NCBI GenBank assembly: GCA_021401465.1
Contig: JADDMT010000007.1
Coordinates: 186,001-250,000, forward strand
Source: Teratosphaeria epicoccoides
Lineage: Eukaryota > Ascomycota > Dothideomycetes > Mycosphaerellales > Teratosphaeriaceae
Length of the DNA stretch: 64,000 nucleotides
Reading direction: 5' to 3'
Shown here: piece by piece, positions 1 through 11,361 of the stretch
How positions within the stretch are numbered: the first letter of the stretch is position 1
How the letters are laid out: each line of letters opens with the position of its first letter
The notes under the pieces: generated by a model
Told to the model about the DNA's origin: nothing
What the model saw: only the letters and a program-made list of their open reading frames with translations
Database searches by the model: none
Program-made: the position numbers and the translations under genes

Positions 1-3000
1 ATGACCACTAGCCGTAGTGCAGGCATGATCTCATTACGTTGGAGATCAGAGAATTCAGTTGGAGACTAAGCAGAGTCACGATCCGAAATTCTGACGCAAA
101 GGCACGCTCGGTCACAACAAGATCAGGAGCACGCCTTATAAGCGTGCCAGCTGACTTGGGTGCAAAGGACGGGCATATTCTGCTGGCGACCAGGGCTCGC
201 TGCCTGAATCCTGACACAAGAAGGAGTCTACTCGATCACACTCTCGAACTCCCGAACAACACAATGAGCCTGGCATCCACCAAGAGCATGTACGCACGAC
301 TAGACACTTGCGGCCCGGGCCTTTCCTTTATGCTTCCAGCTGTTCACGGCTTTCTGGACCGTTCCTCGGACTGCCTTCTGGGCTTGAAAAACAAGGCAAC
401 GAAGTGCAGTCAGACCAAGGAAATTGGCATCCTGCATGGGCTGCGTAGTGCTGCTCCCCGCATCTTCGAGCCAGAGTGTCGTGATCAGTGGTAGCGTGGC
501 GATGATAGAGAATACTATGAGGAGAAAGATTCCCCCGTGCTTCATGTTGATACAGCAAGGCCCGGACATTGAGCAGAGAGGCGATGCAAGACGCCGCCGC
601 TGCCGCGAGCACGTTCGAGGACTCGGGACAGAGCAGGCGTAGCGTCCAGCAAGCGGTTCGTGATGCGCCAGAAAAGAGGAACTATGCCCCGGTCAGCTTC
701 TTTCGTACTTTAGACTGACCAGTGTGAGACATAACCTCTACACTACTGCAGCGATGATGATGAACGAGACGGGTAGTCTGTATATAACGCGCTCGGGCCT
801 TTCGCGCTCGCTGCTGCCCGCCGACAGCCTCTCTTTGCCTAGCTACCCCGCGGAAGCGGAAGGCAAGGACGCAAGCAAGAACAGGACAGAAACACACTTC
901 GAAATCATGGAAGTCAGGACGTCCAAATGCTTGACGTTGGCGAGCTGACTGGATTGAAAGGACCATAGCCGACTCGCATGTGCCAAAACATAAATATGGC
1001 GATTCATGGATTACGTGTGCTTCCAGTGCGCTCAGACATTGTAGATGGCCGCGCTTCTCAGGGTCTTCTGCTTGTGGATTTCATGATCATGCGCCCCCGG
1101 CTCATGGTATGGGCACGGGTTGCACGTTATTTTGCTGCGGAGGAGCATGCATCTTGCGGCGCTACTTCGCTGCAGTAACGAGCAGATCGCCATCCATGTC
1201 GCTCGACTGCGCATTGATCTTTGGGGACACCAGGAACTGAACATGGCTGTGTTTTGGGCCCATCGCTGCAGAGGTCGTTGTTCCGCTTTTCAAGCATCGG
1301 CAGTATCTCGCCAGTCCGCACCTGCTGTTGAGCTCGAGTCCTCGATGAGGAAGATCATATCGAAGCTGTCGAGAAAGCCATATGTTCCCTTCGCGTCTGA
1401 GGACTTGGCGAGGGACTTGAGACGTGGCGGAAGGGGCGGAGGCGCGTTAAAATGACCGGTATGGGCAGGTGGGACAGCCATTCCTCGATATATCGGGATT
1501 AAAGGAATGCATGGTGTTTCGTTTGAGGAGGCGTTGCTGGGCGTGAGCCGCATACACACTCATGCCGCCTCAGAGCTCGGCAGCAGTCCGGCTTCGTCCA
1601 TGGCATCATCTGCGTCTAAGGCACCATGTGAGCAACATATGGCGAATGGTGTCTCCGTACTACATGCTCCAAGAGCCTTCTCGAGTCGACGCGTTTCTTC
1701 AGGACGTTCAACTGGCGCTGGGCCATCTTCTCGAGAGTTGGGAACTATGAACCATCACCTTCAAGTGGTTCCGCCAGCTTGGAGCTCAACGCAAAAATTG
1801 CCTGGGAGTGATAGCTTCATTGGCCTCCGAGCTCGAGACAGTCGGTAGTGTATTCCTTCAGTCGTTCAACCAAAACCTGGGTGTGGGCAATCGTACTGAC
1901 GATAGTCCGGTCAACAACGACCACGAAGTTGAGCCCCGTCTCGCAGCATTCGCGCATTATACCTGTTCGCATTGCATTGGATATTGGGATGCATTGGTCA
2001 TGAGAGTCCGATCAACCGCTCGAAGCCCATCAATGGGCTGCGCTCCTGGTCTTCCGGGCGCATTCAGCTCTGCAAGTGAGCCTAACAGGAAGTTGTGAAG
2101 CCAGGCATTCTCCCAGGCGGGTTAGCGCTGGTTCCGTGCAGCTGGAACCGTGCGCTGTGTACCTACGTTCCGCGGAGCCTTGACAGCCATGCAAGTATAA
2201 ACAGCCCTCGCTAGCAACGCTCGACTTCACTCAGTGCTTCGAGACAATTCAAGACATTCCGATCGCACCCCCGGTCGTCGTCACAGATCGCTTTACAAAC
2301 CGGGATCATAGTGTACAGCACAAGTGGACTCAGCGACGATGGCCCGTATGTTTGTTCCAGCCTGCGACAATGGACGTATTTCAGCGACCGTGAATGGAAT
2401 AGCTCAAGATTCCACAGGAGAAGACACCACGAATCAGGAGGAAATGAGCGGTGCATCCAGCGTCTGGCACCAGCGAGCTTTGCAGATCACTGCTACGCCC
2501 TTGAGTGGTAGAACCATAGCAATGGTCACTTCAAACAGCGAAGTGAATTTGAGCGCACTGGAGGCCTTCCACTGGTTGACGACCGTTTTCGCGAGGACAA
2601 TCAAATCCATTAGGACAACGAAGAGCCAAGGTCTTCCAAATGCTGTTCCGTCCTGGTCAAAGTATTTCTAGCCTTGTGGCATGGGGAAAGACGTGCGGTA
2701 AATGGCTGGGGGTCGCCGATCCGGTCGAACAGCTCACAGCATTCTCCCGAAAACGTGGACTCGGGCCATACATGGCTCCTGGATGTATGCAAGCCTCGTG
2801 GATACATCGTAGAGCGAGTATTCGACCGCCACTTCGAGCTTCTGTCTCTTCATAATCATGATAGCAGATTTTCCGTCTTGGAAGGCATTCGCAAGAGCAG
2901 CTGTGATACTGTAGACATGAGTGATGAGCAGGCTGCTCGGCTGAGTAATCATGAGGAGTTTCATTAACGAGGGCTTGCAATGATGCGAATCCAGGCTACT

Positions 3001-4765
3001 AGCGCCATTTGAGCACGTCGAATGACCGATATTGTCACAGAACAGATCAGTACCTTCGCGAAAATTGCTTCAGTCTTCTACGGCTCGCATGGATCCGATC
3101 CAGGACGTTGGCTCCGCGGGAGGTTCATCTGTTACAGATGCGGGAAAGCATGAGACTCCGATCCGCAGTCAGAGAGCCTATGGCCGTGATGGCATCGAAG
3201 GCGATTATCCACGACGCTTATTGCATCGTACACAGCGCTCCAAGCGTGACGCCGAGTCAATCGTATTTGGCTTGGTGTTACCGGTCCTCAATTTCGAATC
3301 GCTGGGCGTGGTACACAAGCATTGGCTCAACGAGACAGTGGACAACTTCATGACACGTATGATCAGCATCGAAGCCAGCATGATCGACGCTGGCCTTCGA
3401 GCCGATTTAATGCTCATGGACGAGCCGCAGGCTTTTCTTGCTTCTATTATGTGCGTGGCTTGGTTGCGCACAGAGTACGTCAGTCTGCACGATTCGGATC
3501 CATATCAGAAATGATACGTGATAGTCGAAGCGGCGATGGCCGTGATATCGAGCATTGCTCTCGATTTCGAGATACTCGGCGGCAGTCTCTGTGTGCTGCC
3601 GTGGGCTTTGTACTTTGGGACTACTGGCAAGCGCATTATCTCATGCTGCGACCTGCTCACTGTACGCAGGCCCTCATATTGTCAACCTCGTTTGAGAATT
3701 TGGGCTATGGAAGATTACGCTCCCTGTGGACATGTATCTATGATGGTCGCTTGAGGTGTCTCAACGCGCGCACTTCCGTGGTCACTGGAGGACGCAGCAT
3801 CAGACTAGCGCAGCTCTGTCGTGACGTGAAGCGTGCAATCTCGCGCTCTCTCGACTCACAATCGTGCGAACATTGGCGGGAACGGCGTATGTGTGCAAAG
3901 GGAGGTTTTAGGCACGTACATCACAGGGTGTGTAGGTCTTTGTGCGGTGTGTCTGCGGGAGATATTGATGCTTGCGCACGAAGGACGCTACAATCACGAT
4001 CCTGACTACCGACGCCGGATCTGGAAGGGGGGGAGCTACTGGATACCAGCAGCTTATCGCATCTCCCCACAATCTTGCCCCTGGGGAGTACCAGAAGTTA
4101 GTTGGTGATATCCAGTCGTTAGTTGGAATACACCAGGCCGCGCATCGGTAAACGTGGATGACTTCAAAGAGTTCCACCTGCTTACCATGTTTCGGCGCTA
4201 CATCCTCGTCGATCTACAATCAGTTTGGACGTTGCTACGAAATGTGTCTTCCTGCAAGGGTTGTGAAACAGATAGGACAGGTTGAATCTTTGCCACGGGT
4301 CCCGCGTTTACCTGGCTCATGATGGTGGGTTATATCAACCGGGGGTCGGATGGCACAAGCATTCCACCGTTTTGGCAGCCAGGATTCCGACTGTGACGAG
4401 TGCGGGTACATGTGGATAGCAAGGTGTGGCTTTGTCGATTTACCAGGGATCAGGACTAACTTGCATCGCAATGGTTGTGGTGCGGAAGAGGAAATCATTG
4501 GACACATGCTGCCCGCTGCCTCTGATTTGGAAATTAAGCATGGTTCACCTCGTCGCCAAGCCAATATTACAGTTAGTGGTTGGAAATGCGAATCGACTGT
4601 ATCAGAGCCAAGAGTACCAGGATGTGTCGCCTCAGACATCCAGCTTCCTTATCCTCCCACCGAGACATGATTCCATTCGCGAAGAAGTACATGGCCCACG
4701 AGCCTCTGTATTCATCCACCATCCCTTGAGTAATTGCAGCTTATATTCGCACGACTGCTGTCGAG
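1..4765. other. Gene-poor start of window; only short, broken reading frames
   Basis: No family could be recognised on either strand. Several plus-strand stretches read like protein but are interrupted. One begins at ATG 2339 and could join a second stretch ending near 2967 through a weak 41-bp intron. A frame from 3032 to 3514 continues in the same frame past a stop to 3754. A frame from about 1742 to 2098 has an intact middle but no convincing start. A 106-residue frame at 4350-4670 has several cysteines. Such fragmented frames suggest decayed genes or unrecognised fast-evolving ones. No terminal repeat, transposase motif or tRNA was seen. Confidence 0.5.
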
Positions 4766-6384
4766 ATGTCTGGCTGCAGCACTGACGAGAAGAATGCGAG
4801 CAACGTCGACCACGCCGAGACTCGCCCAGCTCTTGATGGATTACCGGATCCGGATGCTGGGCTGAGCGACGAGGAGAGGGCGAAGATTGTACGGCATGAC
4901 AAGACTTACAAGAGTTTGACGATCAAGACCGACTGACAAAAGTCTACAGGATCGAGCGCTGGTCTGGAAACTCGACCTGATGCTCATCCCATGGCTCAGC
5001 TTACTGTACCTCGTCAGCTTCATCGGTAGACAACCCCCTTCCACTCGCCAACCTTGCAACCAATTTTGACTTCCTCTCAGACCGTGTGAACATCGGTAAC
5101 GCAAAGGTCGATGGCCTGGTGAAGGACCTGCACATGACCGATGGCGAGTACACCGCCGCACTCTCCGTCTTCTTCGTCTCGTACGCCGGCTTCGAGCCTG
5201 TCACGAACATCCTGCTCAAGCGCATGAAGCCTAGCATCTTCATTCCGCTCATCATGGTGCTCTGGGGCATCTGCATGACGTTAATGGGTACTGTCAAAAA
5301 CTTCTCCGGTCTGGCCGCATGCCGATTCTTCCTTGGTGTCACGGAGGCTGGTCTGTTCCCGGGAGTCAACTACTACTTCTCTTGCTGGTACAAGCGCTCT
5401 GAGCTTGGCAAAAGGGCTGCGATCTTCTTCTCCGCTGCCGCAATAGCAGGTTCCTTTGGCGGTCTACTTGCGGCTGCTATTGCGCAAATGAGGGGCGTTG
5501 GTGGACGCCCTGGCTGGGCTTGGATCTTCATCCTTGAGGGTCTGGCGACGGTCATCATCGGCGTTGTGTCGTACTGGATGGTGCACGATTTCCCTGACGA
5601 CGCCACTTTCCTTTCCGACATCGACAGGCAGAGAGTCATCAGACGTCTGAAGGCTGACTCGCAGAGCTCCGCCGAGCACGAGGATTTCAACATGACCTAC
5701 TTCTGGGCATCAGTCAAGGACTGGAAGACCTGGCTCTTTTCTGCCATATTCATGGGTTGTACCGTCTCCACGTACGCCTTCTCCCTCTTCTTGCCGACCA
5801 TCGTTTCGGAACTTGGCTACAAGAACCACACTAAAGCCAACTTGCTGTCGGTACCGCCGTACGTTGGCGCGGCTGTCCTGACCATCGTGGTTGGATTTCT
5901 GTCGGATCATACCAAGAAGCGTGGCTTGTACAACGTCGGGATTCCCTCGCTTGGTGTCGCGGGCTTCAGCATGCTGCTCGGCTCATCGAACCCACATGTC
6001 AAGTACGCGGGTACCTTCCTCGGCGCTTTGGGCATCTATCCGTGCGTTGCCAACACCGTCACTTGGGTGGCCAATAACGTCGAAGGCGTTTACAAGCGCG
6101 GCATCACGATTGGCTTTGTTGTCGGCTGGGGCAACCTGAATGGCATAGTCAGCAGCAACATTTACCGCGCCAAAGACAAACCTGGTTACAAGACTGGCCA
6201 CGGGATTGTGCTCGCATTCTTGTCTCTGTTTTTGCTTGGGGGCAGCTTGCTCGCCCATTTGTTGCTGGAAGCGGAAAACAAGAAGAGGGCGGCAGGAAAG
6301 AGGGATTACCGGGTGGAGGGTAAGAGCCCAAGAGAGATTGAGATGTTGGGCGACCAGCGACCGGATTTCAGGTACACCACATGA
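4766..6384 (+). CDS. MFS transporter, allantoate/anion:cation symporter (Dal5-like) family
   Basis: A plasma-membrane permease of the major facilitator superfamily, likely importing a small organic anion or vitamin-like acid; the substrate cannot be read from sequence. Three exons give a protein of about 500 residues: 4766-4888, 4950-5025 and 5081-6384, with introns of 61 and 55 bp. The spliced product joins a hydrophilic N-terminus to helix 1 and then to the family signature DRVNIGNAKV just after the second intron. The cytosolic loop has the MFS-like segment RFFLGVTEAG, and about twelve hydrophobic segments follow. ATG 4766 was chosen because it gives the usual charged tail before the DRALVWKLD segment. 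The long open frame alone begins at 5086 and would miss helix 1. Confidence 0.9.
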
Positions 6385-6407
6385 TCACCTCCATGATCAC
6401 CTCCATG
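6381..6407 (+). repeat. 12-bp direct repeat across the permease stop codon
   Basis: The unit ATGATCACCTCC occurs twice in tandem, plus a partial third ATG, beginning inside the TGA stop context of the MFS gene. It would not change the protein end. It is probably a simple replication-slippage duplication. Confidence 0.6.
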
Positions 6408-6607
6408 TACGTTAGCAAGCTAGCGCGTTGTAAGCATCAAGCTCATTCTGTTGACCGGCTTTTGAATTCTGATTCAGACCCATTACAATCTCTCTGTGCC
6501 GCCCAACACCGCCCATCCACATATGCGGCCTGTACTTGGCCTGTACCAGCTGAGCCTTACTCGCAGCAGCCAGCCACCTAGTCCTCTGCGCGCTCAGATC
6601 TGCATAG

Positions 6608-7018
6608 TCATCTCCCTTCCGTATTCTGCAGCGCGGCACTTTGTCCGAATAAAAAACGCTCATTGGACCACGACAATATCCTGGAGGGTATCTCTGAGCC
6701 ACTAGTGCTTAGACGCGCGCCCAAGGATGGGTGTGCATTGATTGACGGCCTGGCCGACCTCGCGAACGAATCTATCAACTTGAGGTTGTCTTCCGTTGCC
6801 CGTGCTATCTGCTGGGGAGACTGCTGGATGCCGATGCTTGAGATTCTTCGCATCTCCCAGAGGACATTCTTGTCAAGATCCATTTTCTCGCTGTACTTGC
6901 GTGCACAATGCGCGATTTCGCAGAGGTCTTCCGATACGTAGCCCTCGCGCGCTTCATCAAAGGTCTGCTCTGGTCCATCACTGTCGTGGTCACTCGTTGA
7001 CACGGTTCTGCTCAGCAC
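6608..7018 (-). CDS. Possible terminal exon or decayed gene, unrecognised
   Basis: A 136-residue frame with protein-like composition (acidic N-terminal part, then DLDKNVLWEMRR and a Ser-rich end) lies just downstream of the three-exon gene on the same strand. It has no ATG at its 5' end; the first internal ATG gives MDLDKNVLW. It may be the last exon of the upstream gene, an independent gene with an unseen first exon, or chance. No family was recognised. Confidence 0.25.
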   Translation of the reverse strand: MLSRTVSTSDHDSDGPEQTFDEAREGYVSEDLCEIAHCARKYSEKMDLDKNVLWEMRRISSIGIQQSPQQIARATEDNLKLIDSFARSARPSINAHPSLGARLSTSGSEIPSRILSWSNERFLFGQSAALQNTEGR

Positions 7019-7206
7019 TCATAGAGTATTGGCGCGACGATAGGATGATCGCCGTTCAGAAAGTAAGGGCCCGAGGGTGCACTCGGTCACAATAGCCTGC
7101 GCTACTTTAATTAACGCTCGTTTGTGCGCAGCAGACTGGCTGCCATACTCTAGCGACTGCATGCCGACCCTTTCCGCGAGCCACCAAGGCTGTATCTCGA
7201 CTTGTG

Positions 7207-8224
7207 TCAACCGAATCGCGCCGTCCACTCTGCATTGGCAAGTCGCTGATCCTCCAGCTCTATCTTCTCGACTTCGTCCCAAGCAATCCTCAACCTCCTC
7301 TTCTGCTCGCTTGTGAGCCCAATTGTTGAGCCTTTCCTGGTCGGAATGATGCTTCTGTTTTGGCGTGCCCTGTAACTGATGTCAATATATTTGTACAAGC
7401 AGAAACATGGAAGCTGCCTTACCACATGCGAATCTTTGGCTCGAAGTTGTGCCTGTCCCCATTCAGCTGCTGATGTCCGAAGATCGACGACATCTCGCGG
7501 ACGAATTTGCTAAGCATCAGCCTTTCCTCTGAGTAGATAGCACAGTCAGTACACGATATCCACGATACATATGTCTTGTAATGTCTAGCTCACCTTCAAT
7601 GTCTGGCTCAGGCTCAGCTGAAAGGCTTGGCGTCACGGCCCTAGTCGTTGGTGATGATCCCCAGCGCTCCGAGTGCTCCGAACCCTCCTGTGCATCCTCG
7701 TGGATCGAAACAAACTCATACTGCTCCCCATCGGGCATCCACTCCTTCGGGGGGATATCTGCGAATAAATTGCGCGGAGCAGCAGTCGCTACAGGCCTGA
7801 TCGGCGCCATTGATGCTGGCAGAGCTTGAGGACTGAACGTGGCTGCAGTGGCACTCAAGTTCGCAGCCTTCGCAGGCAGAGACACAGCAACACCGGTCAC
7901 GAGAGTGCCAAGTGTCTTGGCCTTCGCTAGCTTGAGTTCCAGAGCCTCCACTTGCGCGACATGGAAGCGCCCCTTCTCATCTCCGTTGAGCTTGGGCCTG
8001 AGTCCATCGCTCAAGGGTCCTGTTGGTACTTGGTCCGCATGAGAGACAACCCATGACTTGACGAGCCCTGCCTGATGCTTGTCGTTCCAGGCTAGCCCGA
8101 GGTCGCTTTCAAATGTCATGTCATTTTCAATAATCTCGTTGAGCTCGCGGGTCAAGAGAAGCACTTTGTAGTCATCGGCTGTGTCCATGGTGCCGTCCGG
8201 TACAAGGCGGAGCGGTGCAGCCAT
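7207..8224 (-). CDS. Unrecognised conserved-looking protein, three exons
   Basis: Spliced length is about 299 residues. Exons run 8224-7594, 7528-7423 and 7369-7207, with introns of 65 and 53 bp (GTGAGC...CAG and GTAAGG...CAG). Phases match across both junctions. The first 210 residues contain a helical N-terminal segment (TRELNEIIENDMTF) and a low-complexity Ala/Pro middle. The spliced C-terminal part, from SKFVREMSSIFGHQQL through KRRLRIAWDEVEKIE, is charged, helical and probably the conserved core. I do not recognise a named family. The two internal introns that restore one frame are good evidence that it is a real gene. Confidence 0.75.
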
Positions 8225-8672
8225 GGTGGAGTGGAAGTGTGGGTGGTGTCATTGACTTTGATGGAAAGTCGTGGTATCTTCGAGTGGAGTGATGTGCGTC
8301 GAGACTCCAATAGGTGGCCAATGTCACATGCAAATGGTCGCAAAATGAAATCTTGCTTGCGCCAGCTGAATTGAAGACATGTCCACAAGGTGGCGCATGC
8401 ACGCCGGTCACGGGGTCCTATCATTTCCGTCGTTCCAAAGACGACACTTGAGATGTAAAAAGGTCATACAGCGGGCTCATACTTACTTGCAAAGTGGGAA
8501 AGGCCCAATGTTGACACTCGCGAAAGCGCACCTTCCTAATCCGTCGAATCCCTGTTTCAGCCGCATTTGAGCGCAGCTTGCTCAGTGTGTGGCGAGAATC
8601 TTTTTTGATACGTGATAGAGCAAGCCCAACAGATTGTCTATTGCCGCCGCTCATTCGCACTGCGTAGAGATC
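8225..8672. other. Region between two minus-strand genes
   Basis: This holds the presumed promoter of the three-exon gene ending at 7207. It may also hold small 3' exons of the upstream minus-strand gene: a GTAAGA donor sits at that gene's apparent stop near 8675, and a short helical frame around 8530-8570 could follow. The remainder shows nothing recognisable. Confidence 0.35.
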
Positions 8673-9267
8673 TTACGTTGAGGAGACTTGCCGCAAAGAG
8701 CGCGGGTCGACCAGTACCGTAGGCTCATACCCACCGCTCTCACTACTCGCCCATTGCAGAAGAGCATTCTTTGCCTTGCCATCGATGCAACAAAGCTGTA
8801 CTGCTCTGCTTTCTTCGACACTGTGGCCTTCAGCTACTTCCGGAACGGCCTCCAGACCAGCTGCAGCTTGGAGTTGCCCAGGCGTAGACAGGGGTCCAGC
8901 TAATTCCACGAGATAAGTTACAGTACTTTTACCGGCTACGTCATCAGCAGTAGGCACCAACCCTGGAAGAAGAGCTTTCTTCTTCCGTAAGTTGACCTCG
9001 TACTCATACGCTTCGCGATCAAAGCCCACGTTCTCCTTCTCGCCACGAACGGTATCCCAATGTTCGTCTGAGATCCGGGTCTTGGTCAGATTGATGCGAT
9101 GGTCCATAATACGCTCGATTGCTTCATCTTGAGGAAGGCTGAACAATTTCTGCCAGCGCCGCTGCTGTCTTGACTATGGGTTCGTTGGCTCCATTGCCAT
9201 CCAGGTCCGGAATGAATGCATCACTCGCCAAGGCTTCCAACTCCTGCTGCAAGTCCAAGTCATCCAT
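8673..9267 (-). CDS. Unrecognised gene with a one-base frame break
   Basis: An ATG at 9267 opens a frame beginning MDDLDLQQELEALASDAF that hits a stop about 47 codons later. From position 9148 a second frame, one base out of register, continues for about 155 residues starting FSLPQDEAIERIMDHR. Removing one base in the TTT run at 9147-9149 (AAA on the coding strand) would join the two parts as LAELFSLPQ. The apparent end at 8673 overlaps a GTAAGA donor, so the gene may extend through another intron. No domain was recognised. It is either a gene with a sequence error, a recent pseudogene, or a recoded gene. Confidence 0.45.
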
Positions 9268-9681
9268 CCTGAGGGTTGACAGGATAGTGAGGTGGACCAG
9301 AATATAATGAGTCAGGCAGGGGGGAGTCTGAGATCAGGATGGCATCCTGGCGCTCAACTTCATCACGCATGCCGTCATAGACACCGCTCTGATGCCTGAC
9401 GACCACACAGGCGAGGTCCGTGATGCATTATGACTAATGTTCACTGCTGTGATGCTATTGAGCGTGTGGGTTCGTCAAGCCTTGGCTGAGCTTGCTAAGA
9501 GACAGCAGAGTTGGCTAAATTCCGTCCACTTCCCTCATTCCTACCATGACTGCGTCGCGTCAGATCATGGCATTTAAAGGATTTATAAAGCTTAGTGACG
9601 AGCTTGTTACGGCATTCCGTTGTAAATTAAAGCCTCCTTGACAGACTGCTTCACTCTGTAAAATCATCCCAGCCAAGCACA
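9268..9681. other. Divergent intergenic region
   Basis: This separates the broken minus-strand gene from the plus-strand acetyltransferase. A TTTATAAAG element near 9588-9597 lies about 90 bp before the acetyltransferase ATG and could be its TATA box. Nothing else is recognisable. Confidence 0.4.
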
Positions 9682-10347
9682 ATGCCTCTCCGTTTACTCC
9701 CTCTTGAGGAATCCGATATCGATGCCCAGTCAGAAGTCCACTGGCAGGCTTTCAAGCCAGGCATCATGGGTGTTCTGTTTCCGAATGGCTACACGCCAGA
9801 AGATCGGGGGTGGATGAAAGAGTCCACCATCAGAGATTGGCAGCGGCACCCAGAAACTTACAGGGCCTTCAAAGTCATCGACACTGATCTGCCAGCCAAT
9901 GACCCGTGTAAACAGATCGTTGGCACAGCAAAATGGAAGATCTATCCGACGGAGCGCACTCAGGCCGACCTTGAAACGGCAGACAAGGAGGCTGAAGAAG
10001 GCGGCAGACCGCCCGGGGCTGGCCCGGCACTCAAGGCTTTTGGGGAGGCGTGTGGCAGGAGCAAGAAGGAGCTATTGGGTGGAAAGCCGTATATGCTTCT
10101 TCACGTACTTGCTACCCACCCGGATCACCAAGGCAAGGGTGTGGGACGTATGCATCTGCAGTGGGGCAAGGATGAGGCAGACAGGTTAGGCTTGCCGATG
10201 TACCTCGAGAGTAGTCCCGAGGGCAGGGTCGTGTATGAGAAGCACGGCTTCGATTTTGTGAAGTGGTTGGAGTGGGATGCGACGGACTACGGGCACACAG
10301 ATGCTTGTCGACATGCTATCATGATGCGGCCGGCGAAGAGATTATGA
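9682..10347 (+). CDS. GNAT-family N-acetyltransferase
   Basis: A single-exon protein of 221 residues. It would transfer an acetyl group from acetyl-CoA to an amine; the substrate is unknown. The acetyl-CoA binding core is visible at about residues 140-165: LHVLATHPDHQGKGVGRMHL has the Q/R-x-x-G-x-G/A motif as QGKGVG. It is followed by the typical YLESSPEGRVVYEKHGF segment, in which a side chain and a Tyr close the active site. The N-terminal half (ESDIDAQSEVHWQAFKPG) resembles the substrate-side helices seen in fungal GNATs of about 220 residues. The length is normal for such proteins and no intron is needed. Confidence 0.88.
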   Translation: MPLRLLPLEESDIDAQSEVHWQAFKPGIMGVLFPNGYTPEDRGWMKESTIRDWQRHPETYRAFKVIDTDLPANDPCKQIVGTAKWKIYPTERTQADLETADKEAEEGGRPPGAGPALKAFGEACGRSKKELLGGKPYMLLHVLATHPDHQGKGVGRMHLQWGKDEADRLGLPMYLESSPEGRVVYEKHGFDFVKWLEWDATDYGHTDACRHAIMMRPAKRL

Positions 10348-11361
10348 CGGGTGGAATCCAAGCTCCGTATCACATGGGCTGAGGTCTTCAGCAGTAGTAG
10401 ACATCGTCCTTGGACGAGCTCTATCTGTTCATGCAAGTTCAGATTTCGACTCTCGAACTTGCGTCCGGTATCAACGGAGATGACGAGTCATCCGATCAAG
10501 CTTTCCAACACCAAGACTGTCTGCAGGCTCCTCTTCCTAACCCTCCAAGCACGCGTCGCGGCAAAGTTTGGCTCGTTCCACACCGTGATGCGAAAGAGCA
10601 CAGTCGCTAAAGCAAGACTAGGGACCGAACTCGTCCTTGCTTACCTCGCCAAGCGCCGATCCGATCCTATATCCAAGACCGGATGACGCTCGACACTTTC
10701 GCCTGGCAGACAGGACTGTCGTGCACGATGCCAATACTGAGACCACACTCGCGAGCCACATTGAGGTGTGCGGGCGGGATCGGGTCGCAGCAGAAGAAGC
10801 ACTGGAGGCAGCAGTATACGAGCTGGCTAGTCGGGGAACCGAAGCCTTGCCGGATGTGTTTGGTGGAATAGCAGCAGCACTTGGCGACATACAAAGCGCA
10901 TCGAGACGAGCTTGATACAAGAAAGACGCCTTGTAGATCATTTCCATGGGGTACGTGCAGGAACGGCGAGGATTGTTAATACCTTCACATGATAGGGTAG
11001 AGGCGTTGACCAAGCTGGCTAATCTCGCAGAAGGCAGAAAATTCAGGTTTCAGGTATATCGCACTAGCAATGAACATGAAGATACATGGACACAGACCGC
11101 GTCGCTCTGCATCACCTATCACTTCTACACGAGGCCTGAACGCTCCGCAAAGATGTGAGCAGGCCTCTATGTCTATTCAAGGCGCCGCGCTGTCAACCTC
11201 ATCACCCTTCCAAGAGTGCGGGGTGCCTCCCAAGCCAGTCTGGCACACCTCGACACGGCTGTCTTCCTTCCAGCTTGTCTAGTCTTCGAACTTTATACCC
11301 CTCGGTGTCAGGTCGATTGCTCCGCCTCGGTACGAACCTGCCAGAGCATATTCCGTCAGTG
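10348..11361. other. Intergenic, with weak coding-like frames
   Basis: A 66-residue plus frame (10410-10610) and a 92-residue plus frame (10637-10915) have balanced protein-like composition but lie in different frames, and no acceptable intron joins them. They may be remnants of one gene. No domain, RNA gene or repeat was seen in the rest. Confidence 0.3.
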
